A DNA stretch of 64,000 nt from Rathayibacter oskolensis (lineage in GTDB: Bacteria > Actinomycetota > Actinomycetes > Actinomycetales > Microbacteriaceae). Location of the stretch: the NCBI RefSeq assembly GCF_900177245.1, contig NZ_FXBM01000002.1, forward strand, positions 1,116,001 through 1,180,000, given 5' to 3'. The notes beneath the pieces were generated by a model. That model did no database searches. It was not told the DNA's origin and saw nothing but the letters and a program-made list of their open reading frames with translations. The translations under genes and the position numbers were made by a program. Below, in pieces: positions 32,403 to 41,861 of this stretch. How positions within the stretch are numbered: the stretch's first letter is position 1; the number at the start of each line of letters is the position of its first letter.

Positions 32403-33953
32403 GTGTCCGCCCGCACCGCCCCCGTCGCCGTCCGCCTCCCCGCCTCCGAGCCCGCCACCGATCGGGTCGGCCGGCGCGCCTGGCTCGCGCTCGCCGTGCT
32501 GATGCTGCCGGTGCTGCTGGTCTCGGTCGACAACACCGTCCTCAACTTCGCGCTGCCCTCGATCTCGGAGGACCTCGGCCCGACGGGCACCGAGCTGCTC
32601 TGGATCGTCGACGCCTACCCGCTGGTGCTCGCGGGACTCCTCGTGGCGATGGGCGGCCTCGGCGACCGCGTCGGGCGGCGCAGGCTGCTCGTCATCGGCG
32701 CCGTCGGCTTCGCCGTCGTCTCGGTCGCGGCCGCCTTCGCGCCGACCGCGGGCGCGCTGATCGCCGCGCGCGCCGCCCTCGGTCTCTTCGGTGCGACGCT
32801 GATGCCCTCGACGCTGTCGCTGCTCCGGAGTCTCTTCCCGAACCGCGACCAGCGCCGCCTCGCGATCGCGATCTGGGCGACCGGCTTCGCGGTCGGCTCC
32901 GCGGTCGGGCCGCTCGTCGGCGGGGTGCTGCTCGAGAACTTCGCGTGGGGCTCCGTGTTCCTGCTCGCGGTCCCCGTGCTGCTGCCGCTCGTCGTCCTCG
33001 CACCGATCCTGGTACCGGAGTCGCGCGACCCCCGACCCGGACCGGTCGACGTCGTCAGCATCGTCCTGTCGCTCGCGACCATGGCTCCGATCGTCTACGC
33101 GATCAAGACCGCGGCCGAGCACGGCGTCGACGCCGTCGCCGTCCTGTCCCTGGTCGTCGGAGTGGCCAGCGGGATCCTGTTCGTCCGTCGTCAGCAGCGG
33201 CGCGCCGTGCCGATGCTCGATCTGTCGCTCTTCCGGCGCGGCTCGTTCAGCGCCGCGATCCTGGTGAACCTGCTGAGCGTGGTCGCGCTGGTGGGCGGTC
33301 TGTTCTTCGTCTCGCAGCACCTGCAGCTCGTCGTCGGGCTCTCGCCGCTGGAGGCGGGACTCGTGCTGGTGCCCGGTCTCGCGGTCATGATCGTGGCCGG
33401 CCTCGGGGTCGTGCCCGTTGCGCGGAGGATCTCGCCGCGCATCGTCGTCCCCGCCGGACTCGTCGTCTCGGCCGTGGGCTACGCCCTGCTCGCGCTGGGG
33501 AGCGACGCCCCGGGAGGCGCCTCCGCTCTGACCGTCGCCGTCTCGTTCGCGTTCCTCGGCCTCGGCATCGGCGCGGCCGAGACCGTGTCGAACGAGCTGG
33601 TCCTCGCGAACGCCCCGGTCGACAAGGCCGGAGCCGCCTCCGCGGTCTCTGAGACCGCCTACGAGCTCGGCGCCGTGCTCGGCACCGCCACCCTCGGGAC
33701 GGTGCTGACCGCCGCCTACCGCAGCGGGGTCGTCCTTCCGGAGGGCCTCGACGCGGGCCAGGTCCAGCGCGCGGGCGAGACCCTCGGCGGCGCGGTGGCC
33801 GTCGCGGGCGAGCTGCCCGCCGACTCCGCCGCGAGCCTGCTCGCCTCGGCCGGCGCCGCGTTCGACGCGGGCGTGGGCTGGTCGGCCTGGATCGGCGTCG
33901 GGCTCGTGCTCGTCGCTGCAGCGCTCGCCGCGGCGCGGCTCCGCCGCAGCTGA
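32403..33953 (+). CDS. MFS transporter, DHA2/QacA-type drug efflux
   Basis: 516 residues with about 14 hydrophobic segments. [14 protein letters not shown] (helix 1), [15 protein letters not shown] (motif A) and [16 protein letters not shown] (motif C, antiporters) place it among proton-drug antiporters. GTG start after AAAGGAAG. Divergently paired with its likely repressor. No drug can be named. Confidence 0.9.
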   Translation: MSARTAPVAVRLPASEPATDRVGRRAWLALAVLMLPVLLVSVDNTVLNFALPSISEDLGPTGTELLWIVDAYPLVLAGLLVAMGGLGDRVGRRRLLVIGAVGFAVVSVAAAFAPTAGALIAARAALGLFGATLMPSTLSLLRSLFPNRDQRRLAIAIWATGFAVGSAVGPLVGGVLLENFAWGSVFLLAVPVLLPLVVLAPILVPESRDPRPGPVDVVSIVLSLATMAPIVYAIKTAAEHGVDAVAVLSLVVGVASGILFVRRQQRRAVPMLDLSLFRRGSFSAAILVNLLSVVALVGGLFFVSQHLQLVVGLSPLEAGLVLVPGLAVMIVAGLGVVPVARRISPRIVVPAGLVVSAVGYALLALGSDAPGGASALTVAVSFAFLGLGIGAAETVSNELVLANAPVDKAGAASAVSETAYELGAVLGTATLGTVLTAAYRSGVVLPEGLDAGQVQRAGETLGGAVAVAGELPADSAASLLASAGAAFDAGVGWSAWIGVGLVLVAAALAAARLRRS

Positions 33954-34011
33954 CGCGGCGCCCGAGAGTACGCTGGAGGCCCCTGCCCTCCCCGCACGCC
34001 TGAGGATCCCC

Positions 34012-35061
34012 ATGCCCCGCACCGTGAAGCTCGCCGTCATCCCCGGAGACGGGATCGGACCGGAGGTGATCGCCGAGGCCGTGAAGGTCCTCGACGCCGT
34101 CACCGCCGACTCCGACCTGGTGATCGAGAAGACGCCGTTCTCGCTCGGTGCCGGCCGGTACCTCGAGACCGGCGACGTGCTGACCGACGAGGATCTCGCC
34201 TCCATCGCCTCGCACGACGCGATCCTCCTCGGAGCCGTCGGCGGCGTGCCCGGCGACCCTCGGCTGAAGGACGCGAACATCGAGCGCGGTCTGCTGCTGC
34301 GACTGCGCTTCGCGCTCGACCACTACGTGAACCTCCGCCCGACGCGCCTCTACGACGGTGTCCCGTCGCCGCTCTCCGCGCCAGGAGAGGTCGACTTCGT
34401 CGTGGTGCGCGAGGGCACCGAGGGTCCCTACGTCGGCAACGGCGGCGCGATCCGCCAGGGCACCGGGCACGAGATCGCCAACGAGGTGTCGGTCAACACG
34501 GCCTACGGGGTCGAGCGCGTCGTGCGCCACGCCTTCGAGCTCGCCCGCAAGCGCCGCTCGACGCTGACCCTCGTGCACAAGACCAACGTGCTGGTGTTCG
34601 CCGGGTCGCTCTGGAAGCGGCTCGTCGACGAGATAGGGGCCACCTACGACGACGTGGCCGTCGACTACCTCCACGTCGACGCCGCGACGATCTTCCTGGT
34701 GACCGACCCTGCTAGGTTCGACGTCATCGTCACCGACAACCTCTTCGGCGACATCCTGACCGATCTGGCCGGCGCGATCAGCGGCGGCATCGGCCTCGCA
34801 GCCTCGGGCAACATCAACCCCGACGGCGCGTTCCCCAGCATGTTCGAGCCGGTCCACGGATCCGCGCCCGACATCGCCGGGAAGCAGCTGGCCGATCCGA
34901 CGGCCGCGATCCTCTCGGTCGCCCTGCTGCTGGACCACCTGGGCCTCGGCGACGAGGCCGCTCGCGTGACGGCGGCCGTGACCGCCGACATCGAGTCGCG
35001 CGACGGCACCGCGCGCTCGACCACCGCGATCGGCGACTCCGTCGTCGCCCGGCTGCGCTGA
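34012..35061 (+). CDS. leuB: 3-isopropylmalate dehydrogenase
   Basis: Oxidative decarboxylation in leucine synthesis. 349 residues. [19 protein letters not shown] at the start, substrate-binding Arg in [14 protein letters not shown], metal-binding Asp in [14 protein letters not shown], and the NAD-binding [13 protein letters not shown] near the C-terminus. The 24-bp gap to ilvE suggests an operon. A TACGCT box at 33969-33974 is a possible -10. Confidence 0.95.
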   Translation: MPRTVKLAVIPGDGIGPEVIAEAVKVLDAVTADSDLVIEKTPFSLGAGRYLETGDVLTDEDLASIASHDAILLGAVGGVPGDPRLKDANIERGLLLRLRFALDHYVNLRPTRLYDGVPSPLSAPGEVDFVVVREGTEGPYVGNGGAIRQGTGHEIANEVSVNTAYGVERVVRHAFELARKRRSTLTLVHKTNVLVFAGSLWKRLVDEIGATYDDVAVDYLHVDAATIFLVTDPARFDVIVTDNLFGDILTDLAGAISGGIGLAASGNINPDGAFPSMFEPVHGSAPDIAGKQLADPTAAILSVALLLDHLGLGDEAARVTAAVTADIESRDGTARSTTAIGDSVVARLR

Positions 35062-35085
35062 CCGACTCGACGTAAGGAACGAACG

Positions 35086-36195
35086 ATGACCCTCCACCTC
35101 CCGCTCGCGCAGGACCTCGCCTTCGAGGTGACGCCGAACCCCGCCCCCCGCTCGGCCGAGGAGCGCGCGCACATCCTCCGCGCGCCCGGCTTCGGAGTCC
35201 ACTTCACCGACCACATGGTCGACCTCTGCTGGTCGCGCGCCGGCGGCTGGCACCGCCCGCGCGTGCAGGCGTACGGCCCGATCTCGCTCGACCCGGCCGC
35301 GTCGGTGCTGCACTACGCGCAGGAGATCTTCGAGGGGATGAAGGCCTACCGGCACGCCGACGGCTCGATCTGGACGTTCCGCCCGGGGGCGAACGCCGCC
35401 CGCATGCAGCGCTCGGCCCGCCGCCTCGCGCTGCCGGAGCTGCCGTCGGACCTCTTCGTCGAGTCGCTGCGCCAGCTCATCGCCGTCGACGGCGACTGGG
35501 TGCCGTCCGAGCCCGAGACGAGCCTGTACCTGCGGCCGTTCATGTTCGCGAAGGAGGCGTTCCTCGGGGTGCGCGCGGCCGAGAAGGTCGCCTACTACGT
35601 GATCGCGAGCCCCGCGGGCGCCTACTTCTCGGGAGGCGTCGCACCCGTCTCGATCTGGCTCTCCACCTCCTACGCCCGAGCGGGCAAGGGCGGAACGGGA
35701 GCGGCGAAGACCGGCGGCAACTACGCCTCCTCGCTGCTGCCCCAGCAGGAGGCCTACGAGCACGGCTGCGCGCAGGTGCTCTTCCTCGACTCGCAGGAGT
35801 CGCGCTACATCGAGGAGCTCGGCGGCATGAACGTCGTCCTGGTGAAGAAGGACGGCACGCTCGTGACTCCGGAGTCGGACTCGATCCTCGAGGGGATCAC
35901 GCGCGACAGCGTGCTGCAGCTCGCCGAGGACCGCGGACACCGCGTGGAGCGGCGCCGGGTGAGCATCGACGAGTGGCGCGACGGGGTCGCCTCCGGAGAC
36001 GTGGTCGAGGTGTTCGCCTGCGGGACCGCGGCGGTCATCACTCCGATCGCCGAGCTCAAGGGCGACGGCTTCTCGGTCGGGCACGAGGGCGCGCCCGCGG
36101 GCGAGCTGACGATGTCGCTGCGCGAGGAGCTGACCGACATCCAGTACGGACGCCGCGAGGACACCCACGGCTGGATGACGAGGCTCGACGCATGA
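35086..36195 (+). CDS. ilvE: branched-chain-amino-acid aminotransferase
   Basis: PLP-dependent class IV (fold IV) transaminase, 369 residues, last step for Val, Leu and Ile. The PLP Lys lies in GAAKTGGNYASSL (about residue 206), and the phosphate/substrate pocket is in EELGGMNVVLVKKDGTLVTPE and GTAAVITPI. Good RBS GTAAGGA. Stop overlaps the following FAH gene (ATGA). Confidence 0.96.
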   Translation: MTLHLPLAQDLAFEVTPNPAPRSAEERAHILRAPGFGVHFTDHMVDLCWSRAGGWHRPRVQAYGPISLDPAASVLHYAQEIFEGMKAYRHADGSIWTFRPGANAARMQRSARRLALPELPSDLFVESLRQLIAVDGDWVPSEPETSLYLRPFMFAKEAFLGVRAAEKVAYYVIASPAGAYFSGGVAPVSIWLSTSYARAGKGGTGAAKTGGNYASSLLPQQEAYEHGCAQVLFLDSQESRYIEELGGMNVVLVKKDGTLVTPESDSILEGITRDSVLQLAEDRGHRVERRRVSIDEWRDGVASGDVVEVFACGTAAVITPIAELKGDGFSVGHEGAPAGELTMSLREELTDIQYGRREDTHGWMTRLDA

Positions 36196-36977
36196 AGATC
36201 GCACGATTCGCCACGCAGCGCTCGGGGGACAACGGGGGCGCCATCTTCTTCGGCATCGTCGACGAGGACGAGCTCGTCGTGCTCGCCGGCGACCCGATGT
36301 TCGCCGGCTTCGAGACGACGGGCGAGCGCATCCCGATCGCGGAGGCGAAGCTGCTCGCCCCGGTCATCCCGCGCTCGAAGGTGGTGGGGATCGGCAAGAA
36401 CTACTCCGATCACGCCGCCGAGATGGGCGGCGACGCTCCGGCCGAGCCGCTGATCTTCCTCAAGCCCAACACCTCGGTGATCGGACCGGACGAGGCGATC
36501 GTGCTGCCCGAGGACAGCCAGCAGGTCGAGTACGAGGGCGAGCTGGCGATCGTGATCGGCGCCGTCGCGCGGAACGTGCGCGCGGAGGACTTCGAGGACG
36601 TCGTCTTCGGCTACACGATCGCCAACGACGTCACCGCGCGCGACCTGCAGCGCTCGGACGGACAGTGGGCGAGGGCGAAGGGCTACGACACCTTCTGCCC
36701 CATCGGCCCGGTGATCGAGACCGAGCTGATCTGGAACGAGAGCGCGCTCGAGACCCGCGTGAACGGCCGCCGCGTGCAGTCGGGCAACACGGGCGACATG
36801 ATCCACGGCGTGCCCGAGATCGTCGCCTACGTCTCGCGGGTGTTCACGCTCCTGCCGGGGGACATCATCCTGACCGGGACGCCCGCCGGCGTCGGGCCGA
36901 TCGCGAACGGCGACACGGTCGCGATCGACATCGAGGGCATCGGCACGCTGTTCAACCCGGTGATCGTCCGGGGCTGA
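36192..36977 (+). CDS. fumarylacetoacetate hydrolase family protein
   Basis: 261 residues, FAH C-terminal fold. KVVGIGKNYSDHAAEMG, the metal-binding EYEGELAIVIG (Glu residues) and DVTARDLQ, and GDIILTGTPAGVGPI. Members cleave or decarboxylate dicarboxylic keto acids (for example acylpyruvates, oxaloacetate). Coupled to ilvE by a 4-bp overlap; the link to branched-chain metabolism is unclear. Confidence 0.9.
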   Translation: MKIARFATQRSGDNGGAIFFGIVDEDELVVLAGDPMFAGFETTGERIPIAEAKLLAPVIPRSKVVGIGKNYSDHAAEMGGDAPAEPLIFLKPNTSVIGPDEAIVLPEDSQQVEYEGELAIVIGAVARNVRAEDFEDVVFGYTIANDVTARDLQRSDGQWARAKGYDTFCPIGPVIETELIWNESALETRVNGRRVQSGNTGDMIHGVPEIVAYVSRVFTLLPGDIILTGTPAGVGPIANGDTVAIDIEGIGTLFNPVIVRG

Positions 36978-37073
36978 GCCCGGCCCCCACTCGAACGGAC
37001 GCGTCCGGCTCGTCGGAATCACCGATTCCCGCGAGCCGGACGCGTGTCCACGAGCCGGATGCTGCAGCGCGGG

Positions 37074-37337
37074 TCAGTCGGCGCTCGCGCTGTCGTGGCC
37101 GACCGCGCCGCCGGTCTCGTCGGGCAGGTCGGCGTCATCGGCGACGGTGTCGCCTCCGCTGTCGCCCTCGGTCACGGCGTCGCTGACTCCGCGGTCGATC
37201 GCGGTGCCTCCGGGAGCCGCACCGGCAGCGGAGTCGTCGGTCGCCCCCTCGCCGGGCAGCACTGTCTGCGCACCACCGAGATTCGGTGCCTCGGTGCCGG
37301 ACTGCTCGGGCAGGTCCTCGTTCACGCTCTGGGCCAC
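37074..37337 (-). CDS. small acidic hypothetical protein
   Basis: 87 residues from GTG 37337, chosen because GAGGAGG stands 5 nt upstream (an in-frame ATG at 37373 has no such site). Very acidic, Gly/Ala/Asp-rich, no hydrophobic segment (VAQSVNEDLPEQSG at the start, ending VGHDSASAD). Probably disordered. Function unknown; could be a stress protein. Confidence 0.5.
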   Translation of the reverse strand: MAQSVNEDLPEQSGTEAPNLGGAQTVLPGEGATDDSAAGAAPGGTAIDRGVSDAVTEGDSGGDTVADDADLPDETGGAVGHDSASAD

Positions 37338-37498
37338 GGCGGCCTCCTCTCGTCGGTCGTCCCAGTCGAGCACGAGGCGACCACGGCGGGCAGGGTCTTG
37401 ACAGTCCGCTCGCTCACGATGCGCTGCGCGAGGCGCAGAGGCGCTTCACCGTGCTCCCCGGAGCTGTCAAGCGGAGACGCTCCCAGGCGGCGGAGTCG

Positions 37499-37512
37499 TA
37501 GCGTCGAAAGCA
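37499..37512 (+). promoter_or_regulatory. putative -10 box, leaderless start of recQ
   Basis: TAGCGT at 37499-37504 ends 7 nt before ATG 37512 and supports that start over an earlier in-frame GTG near 37044. Confidence 0.4.
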
Positions 37513-39194
37513 TGAGCTCGACCCTGACCACGCCCGACACGATGGACCCCGACACGATGGAACCCGACACGACCGACCGGATCGCCCGAGACGACTTCGG
37601 CTGGACATCGCTTTTGCCCGGTCAGCGCGAGGCCATCGAGTCGGCGGCCGCGGGGCGCGACACCCTCCTGGTGCTGGCCACCGGAGGCGGGAAGTCGGCC
37701 GTGTACCAGATCGCCGGCGCCCAGCGTGGAGGCGTCGTCCTCGTCGTCTCGCCACTGGTCGCGCTGCAGGCCGATCAGCTCGCCTCGATCGAGGCCGCGC
37801 CGGCCGCACCGCCCGCCGTCGCCGTGAACTCCTCCCTCGGCCCGGCCGCCGTCGCCCGCGCCTGGGAGCGCATCGACGAGGGCGGCCCGCTCTACGTGCT
37901 GCTGGCCCCCGAGCAGCTCGCGAAGCCCGAGAACGTGGCCAGGCTCGCCGCCGCGGGGGTCTCGCTGCTGGTCGTCGACGAGGCGCACTGCGTGTCGTCC
38001 TGGGGCCACGACTTCCGCCCCGACTACCTGCGCCTGGCCGACGTCCGGAGCGAGCTGGGCGACCCGCCGGTGCTCGCGATGACGGCGACCGCCTCCGGTC
38101 CCGTCCGCGACGAGATCATCGAGCGCCTCCGGATGCACGACCCCGACGTGCAGGTGCACGGGGTCGACCGCCCCGAGATCCGGCTCGTCGTGCACCGTCA
38201 CGAGAGCGAGAACGAGAAGCGCGCGGCCGTCGTCGAGGAGGCGCGCAGCTGGACGGCTCCGGGCCTCGTCTACGTCGCCACGCGCAAGGAGACCGAGCTG
38301 TACGCGGCCGACATCGCCGCCGAGGGCCGCTCGGTCGCCGCCTACCACGCGCGACTCAAGGTCGCCGAGCGCAAGGTCGTGCACGAGCAGTGGCGCGCCG
38401 GCGAGCTCGACGTCGTCGTCGCGACCTCGGCGTTCGGGATGGGCATCGACCGCGCCGACGTGCGCTTCGTGCTGCACGCGACGACGACCGAGTCGCTCGA
38501 CGCCTACTACCAGGAGATCGGCCGGGCGGGACGCGACGGTGAGCCCGCGACCGGTGCGCTGCACTACCGCGCGGAGGATCTGGGGCTGCGGCGCTTCTTC
38601 GCGAAGCGCTCGGTCGACGCGGCGGCGCTGCGCGTGGTCTGGGCGGCCGTCACGAGCGAGCCCGGCGTCGGCGTCGCGGATCTGGCGGAGGCTCTCGGGA
38701 AGCCCGCGCGGACCCTGTCGCGGATCGTGAACGACCTCGCCGACGCCGATCTGCTCGACGTCGGAGCCGGCCTCCGGCCCCTCCGCGAGGCGAGCGCCGA
38801 CGAGGCCGTCCGCGCCGTGAAGGACTCCCTCGCCTCCCGCCAGCGGATCGCCGAGTCGCGGCTGTCGATGATGCGGACCTACGCCGAGACCTCCCACTGC
38901 CGCCGGCGCGTGCTGCTCGACTACTTCGGTGTCGACGCCCAGGAGTGGTGCGGCAACTGCGACGGCTGCGAGCGGCGCGAGGCGGCGTTCGAGGCCGCCG
39001 TCGAGGAGGCGCCGGCCGACGCTCCGCTGGCGGTCGACGATGCCGTGGAGCACCGCGAGTGGGGCGCGGGCACGGTGATGAGCGTGGAGGCCGACCGGGC
39101 GACGGTCTTCTTCGAGTCGGAGGGCTACAAGGTGCTCTCGTTCGCGGCGCTCGAGTCCGGCGTGCTGCGCGAGCGCGACGGCGCCTCCGCCTGA
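37512..39194 (+). CDS. recQ: RecQ family ATP-dependent DNA helicase
   Basis: 560 residues. LLPGQREAIESAAAGRDTLL, Walker A ATGGGKSAVYQ, DEAH-type box VVDEAHCVSSWGHDFRPDYLRL (split here as two motifs), motif VI GRAGRDGEP, and the RecQ zinc site (HCRRRVLLDYFG, then CGNCDGC near residue 475). The winged-helix/HRDC part is short; the last 50 residues (EHREWGAGTVMSVEADRATV) look like a small SH3-like beta unit. 3'-5' unwinding in DNA repair. Confidence 0.93.
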   Translation: MSSTLTTPDTMDPDTMEPDTTDRIARDDFGWTSLLPGQREAIESAAAGRDTLLVLATGGGKSAVYQIAGAQRGGVVLVVSPLVALQADQLASIEAAPAAPPAVAVNSSLGPAAVARAWERIDEGGPLYVLLAPEQLAKPENVARLAAAGVSLLVVDEAHCVSSWGHDFRPDYLRLADVRSELGDPPVLAMTATASGPVRDEIIERLRMHDPDVQVHGVDRPEIRLVVHRHESENEKRAAVVEEARSWTAPGLVYVATRKETELYAADIAAEGRSVAAYHARLKVAERKVVHEQWRAGELDVVVATSAFGMGIDRADVRFVLHATTTESLDAYYQEIGRAGRDGEPATGALHYRAEDLGLRRFFAKRSVDAAALRVVWAAVTSEPGVGVADLAEALGKPARTLSRIVNDLADADLLDVGAGLRPLREASADEAVRAVKDSLASRQRIAESRLSMMRTYAETSHCRRRVLLDYFGVDAQEWCGNCDGCERREAAFEAAVEEAPADAPLAVDDAVEHREWGAGTVMSVEADRATVFFESEGYKVLSFAALESGVLRERDGASA

Positions 39195-39213
39195 GTCTCG
39201 GCGGCGGTCGCCC

Positions 39214-39281
39214 CACAACGAAGGCTGAACCGCCCTTTCTCCCGAGGATTCGGAGGATCGAGCGGTTCAGCCTTGGTTGTG
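39214..39281. terminator. strong bidirectional terminator
   Basis: AAGGCTGAACCGC (39221-39233) pairs with GCGGTTCAGCCTT (39262-39274); CACAAC (39214-39219) and GTTGTG (39276-39281) extend it beyond one mismatch. It separates recQ from the convergent heptose/DUF2795 operon. Confidence 0.85.
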
Positions 39282-39292
39282 ACGGAGTGGAG

Positions 39293-39484
39293 TCAGACCT
39301 TCGAGACGGCCGAGCTCACGTCGGTGGGCTTCTCGTAGTCGCCCTCCGGGATCGCGCGGAGGGCCTCGAGGACGTCGCCGTCGGCGCCCTCCTTCTCGGC
39401 GGTCTCGACGATCGTGTCCTTCGAGGCCGGGTAGTCGATCCCGGCGAGGTACTTCTGGATCTGGATCGGGTTGGGGGCGTCCAT
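39293..39484 (-). CDS. DUF2795 domain protein
   Basis: 63 residues: NPIQIQKYLAGIDYPASKDTIVETAEKEGADGDVLEALRAIPEGDYEKPTDVSSAV is shown here only in part; the YLxGxxYPASKxxLVxxA pattern is DUF2795. Function unknown. Its ATG lies 23 bp beyond the GT2 stop, so it is probably the last gene of the ALDH-hldE-GT2 operon. Confidence 0.85.
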   Translation of the reverse strand: MDAPNPIQIQKYLAGIDYPASKDTIVETAEKEGADGDVLEALRAIPEGDYEKPTDVSSAVSKV

Positions 39485-39507
39485 GGTGCTGTCCTTCCGT
39501 CGTGTGG

Positions 39508-40380
39508 TCAGTGCTGGCGCTCTTCGGTGAAGAGCCGGTCGAAGGCGTCGACGCTGCGGTCGATCACCGTCGTGGGCGTCTCGAGGTGCACGGCGCCGCT
39601 GGGCACGAGCCCAGCGCCACCGAAACGCTCCATGACGCGCCACTGGGCGGCGACGTCCTCGCCGCTGTGCTCTGGGGGCAGTTGCTCCCAGAAGTCGAAA
39701 CCGCCTGAAGCGACAAGCGCGTCTCGGCGGTAGAGAGCGCAGGCACCCAGCCAGGCGATGCGGTAGGGGAGCCAGCCGCCTTCCGGCACGTCCAGACGCG
39801 CCGCGAGGTGCGTCAGGTTCGCCCCGTTGTGCAGCGGCCAGCGCTCGAACGGCGCGGTGCCGCGGCGGATGCGCTCGGGCTCGACTGCGCCGCGCCACGG
39901 TTCGAACGCCTCCTGCTCGTGCGGACGGACGTCGTCGAGGTAGGACAGCCCCTGCACGGCCGAACCGACGAAGCCGCAGTCGAGGCGCTCGAGCGCGTCG
40001 TGCAGCCGTGCGAGCGTGCCCGGCTCGAGCCAGACGTCGTCGTCGAGGAACAGCACGGCCGGCGCGCTCGAGAGCGAGAGCAGGAACTGCCGCTGGTGGG
40101 CGAGTCCGAGGCGCGGGAGGTTGGCGCGCACGAGGGTCGCGCGTCCCTGCGCCTCGAGGACGCGCAGCATCGAGAGCACTGTGGGGTCCGTGGAGGCGAC
40201 GCCGTCGTCGGACTGGTCGCTGACGATCACGCGGAACGGCGGGTCGTCCTGCGCCGCGAGTCCGGCGAGGGTGGCGGCGAGTTCGGCGCGGCGTCCGGCC
40301 GTCGGGATGAGCACGTCGACGAGCGCCGTCCGGCCCTCTCCCGCCCGCCCCCACTCGCCCGACCATCGCCGGCTGCTCAT
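39508..40380 (-). CDS. family 2 glycosyltransferase
   Basis: 290-residue GT-A enzyme. N-terminal DVLIPTAGRRAELAATLAGL, the DxD-type metal motif VLFLDDDVWLEPGTL (about residues 100-114), and a C-terminal acceptor part with RRDALVASGGFDFWEQLP and EHSGEDVAAQWRV. ATG overlaps the stop of the HldE gene, so it is made with it. The sugar transferred is unknown; heptose metabolism next door suggests a role in a heptose-containing glycan. Confidence 0.88.
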   Translation of the reverse strand: MSSRRWSGEWGRAGEGRTALVDVLIPTAGRRAELAATLAGLAAQDDPPFRVIVSDQSDDGVASTDPTVLSMLRVLEAQGRATLVRANLPRLGLAHQRQFLLSLSSAPAVLFLDDDVWLEPGTLARLHDALERLDCGFVGSAVQGLSYLDDVRPHEQEAFEPWRGAVEPERIRRGTAPFERWPLHNGANLTHLAARLDVPEGGWLPYRIAWLGACALYRRDALVASGGFDFWEQLPPEHSGEDVAAQWRVMERFGGAGLVPSGAVHLETPTTVIDRSVDAFDRLFTEERQH

Positions 40381-41861
40381 GAGGGGCCGGGCTGCGCGCT
40401 CGAGCGGATCCGCTGGACCATCTCGGTCGTCGAGTGCTCGGAGACGTAGCCGACGGTGGTGACGGTGCCTCCGTAGGAGCGCACGACGACGGCCTCGGCG
40501 AGCATGTCGGGCGCGTAGTCGCCGCCCTTCACGTAGACGTGCGGCTGCACGCGCTCGAGGAGGGGGATCGGGGTGTCGCCGCTGAACAGGGTGACGTAGT
40601 CGACGCAGCCCAGCTCGGCGATGACTCCCGCGCGGTCGCCCTCGGGGTTGATCGGGCGGCCCTCGCCCTTCAGACGGCGGACGGAGTCGTCGTCGTTGAC
40701 CGCCACCACGAGCACGTCGCCCAGCTCGCGCGCCTGGCGGAGGTAGGCCGTGTGGCCGCGGTGCAGCACGTCGAAGCAGCCGTTCGTGAAGACGACCCGG
40801 CGGCCGCGGCGCGCCTGCTCGGCGAGGACCTCGACGAGCGCGTCCTCGCCGAGGACGGTCGCCGCGGGGGCCGCCAGCGAGTGCAGCAGGTCGTCGGCGC
40901 TGCAGACGGAGGTGCCGGGTCGCTGCACGACGACGTCGGCCGCGGCCTGCGCGAGATCGACGGCGGTCGCGAGGGAGCGGCCCGCGGCGAGGGCGAGCGT
41001 CGCGGTCGCGGCGAAGGTGTCGCCGGCCCCCGAGGCCTGCTTCTCCTCGGCGGGCTGGGCGAAGGTGCGGGTGATCGAGCCGTCGGCGTCGAGTGCGGCG
41101 GAGCCGTCGCGGTCGAGGGTCACGACGACGTGTCGGGAGCCGGAGCGCTCGCGGAGCTGCTCGGCGGCGGCGTGTACGGCGGCGGCTCGCGCGCTGCCGC
41201 GGCCGAGCGGTGCACCCAGGAGGAGCTCCGCCTCCTTCGCGTTCGGCGTCACCAGATCGGGCCGGGCGAAAGCCCAGCCGGCGAGATCGTGCGCGTCGAC
41301 CACGAGCAGCTCGGGGCGCCCGGCCGCGAGGACGCGCTCGAGAGCCGCGCGCAGGATCCCGGAGCCGTAGTCGCACACGAGCACCGCGTCGGCGCCGGCG
41401 GCGGCACGCACGGCGGCGTCCGCCAGCTCGTCGAGCGCGGCGTCGCCGGGGCGGTGCGGGCCGGAGTCGACGCGCAGCATCACGCTGTCGCCGCCGACCA
41501 CGCGGGTCTTGATCGTCGTGGCGGCGTCGCTCCGGATGATCGACTCGGTGCCCAGCCCCGCCCGCTCGAGGGCGGCGAGGAGGCGATCACCCTCGGGATC
41601 GCGACCGGCGACTCCGACCGTGCGGACCTCGGCGCCCAGGGCGCGCAGATTGGCCGCGGTGTTCGCCGCGCCGCCCGCGACGTCGACGACGTCCTCGAGG
41701 CGCAGGACCGGCGCCGGGGCCTCGCGGGTGACGCGCTCGGCCTCGCCCAGCCACCAGGAGTCGAGGATCAGATCGCCGAGGACCACGACGACCGGCGGCC
41801 GCTCGCGCACGTGGGCGACGAGCGCGCTCGCGCGCTGCAGCGCCGATCCCTCGAGGCTCAT
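40377..41861 (-). CDS. hldE: bifunctional heptose-7-phosphate kinase / heptose-1-phosphate nucleotidyltransferase (canonical copy)
   Basis: 494 residues, two domains as in HldE/RfaE. The PfkB-type kinase domain has VVVLGDLILDSWW (about 26-37), GGAAN (63-67) and the catalytic GAGD (278-281). The C-terminal cytidylyltransferase-fold domain has TNGCFDVLHRGH (359-370, HxGH motif) and VYVKGGDYAPDML. In Gram-negatives this enzyme makes D-glycero-D-manno-heptose 1,7-bisphosphate and then ADP-heptose. Overlaps both neighbours by 4 bp. Confidence 0.9.
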   Translation of the reverse strand: MSLEGSALQRASALVAHVRERPPVVVVLGDLILDSWWLGEAERVTREAPAPVLRLEDVVDVAGGAANTAANLRALGAEVRTVGVAGRDPEGDRLLAALERAGLGTESIIRSDAATTIKTRVVGGDSVMLRVDSGPHRPGDAALDELADAAVRAAAGADAVLVCDYGSGILRAALERVLAAGRPELLVVDAHDLAGWAFARPDLVTPNAKEAELLLGAPLGRGSARAAAVHAAAEQLRERSGSRHVVVTLDRDGSAALDADGSITRTFAQPAEEKQASGAGDTFAATATLALAAGRSLATAVDLAQAAADVVVQRPGTSVCSADDLLHSLAAPAATVLGEDALVEVLAEQARRGRRVVFTNGCFDVLHRGHTAYLRQARELGDVLVVAVNDDDSVRRLKGEGRPINPEGDRAGVIAELGCVDYVTLFSGDTPIPLLERVQPHVYVKGGDYAPDMLAEAVVVRSYGGTVTTVGYVSEHSTTEMVQRIRSSAQPGPS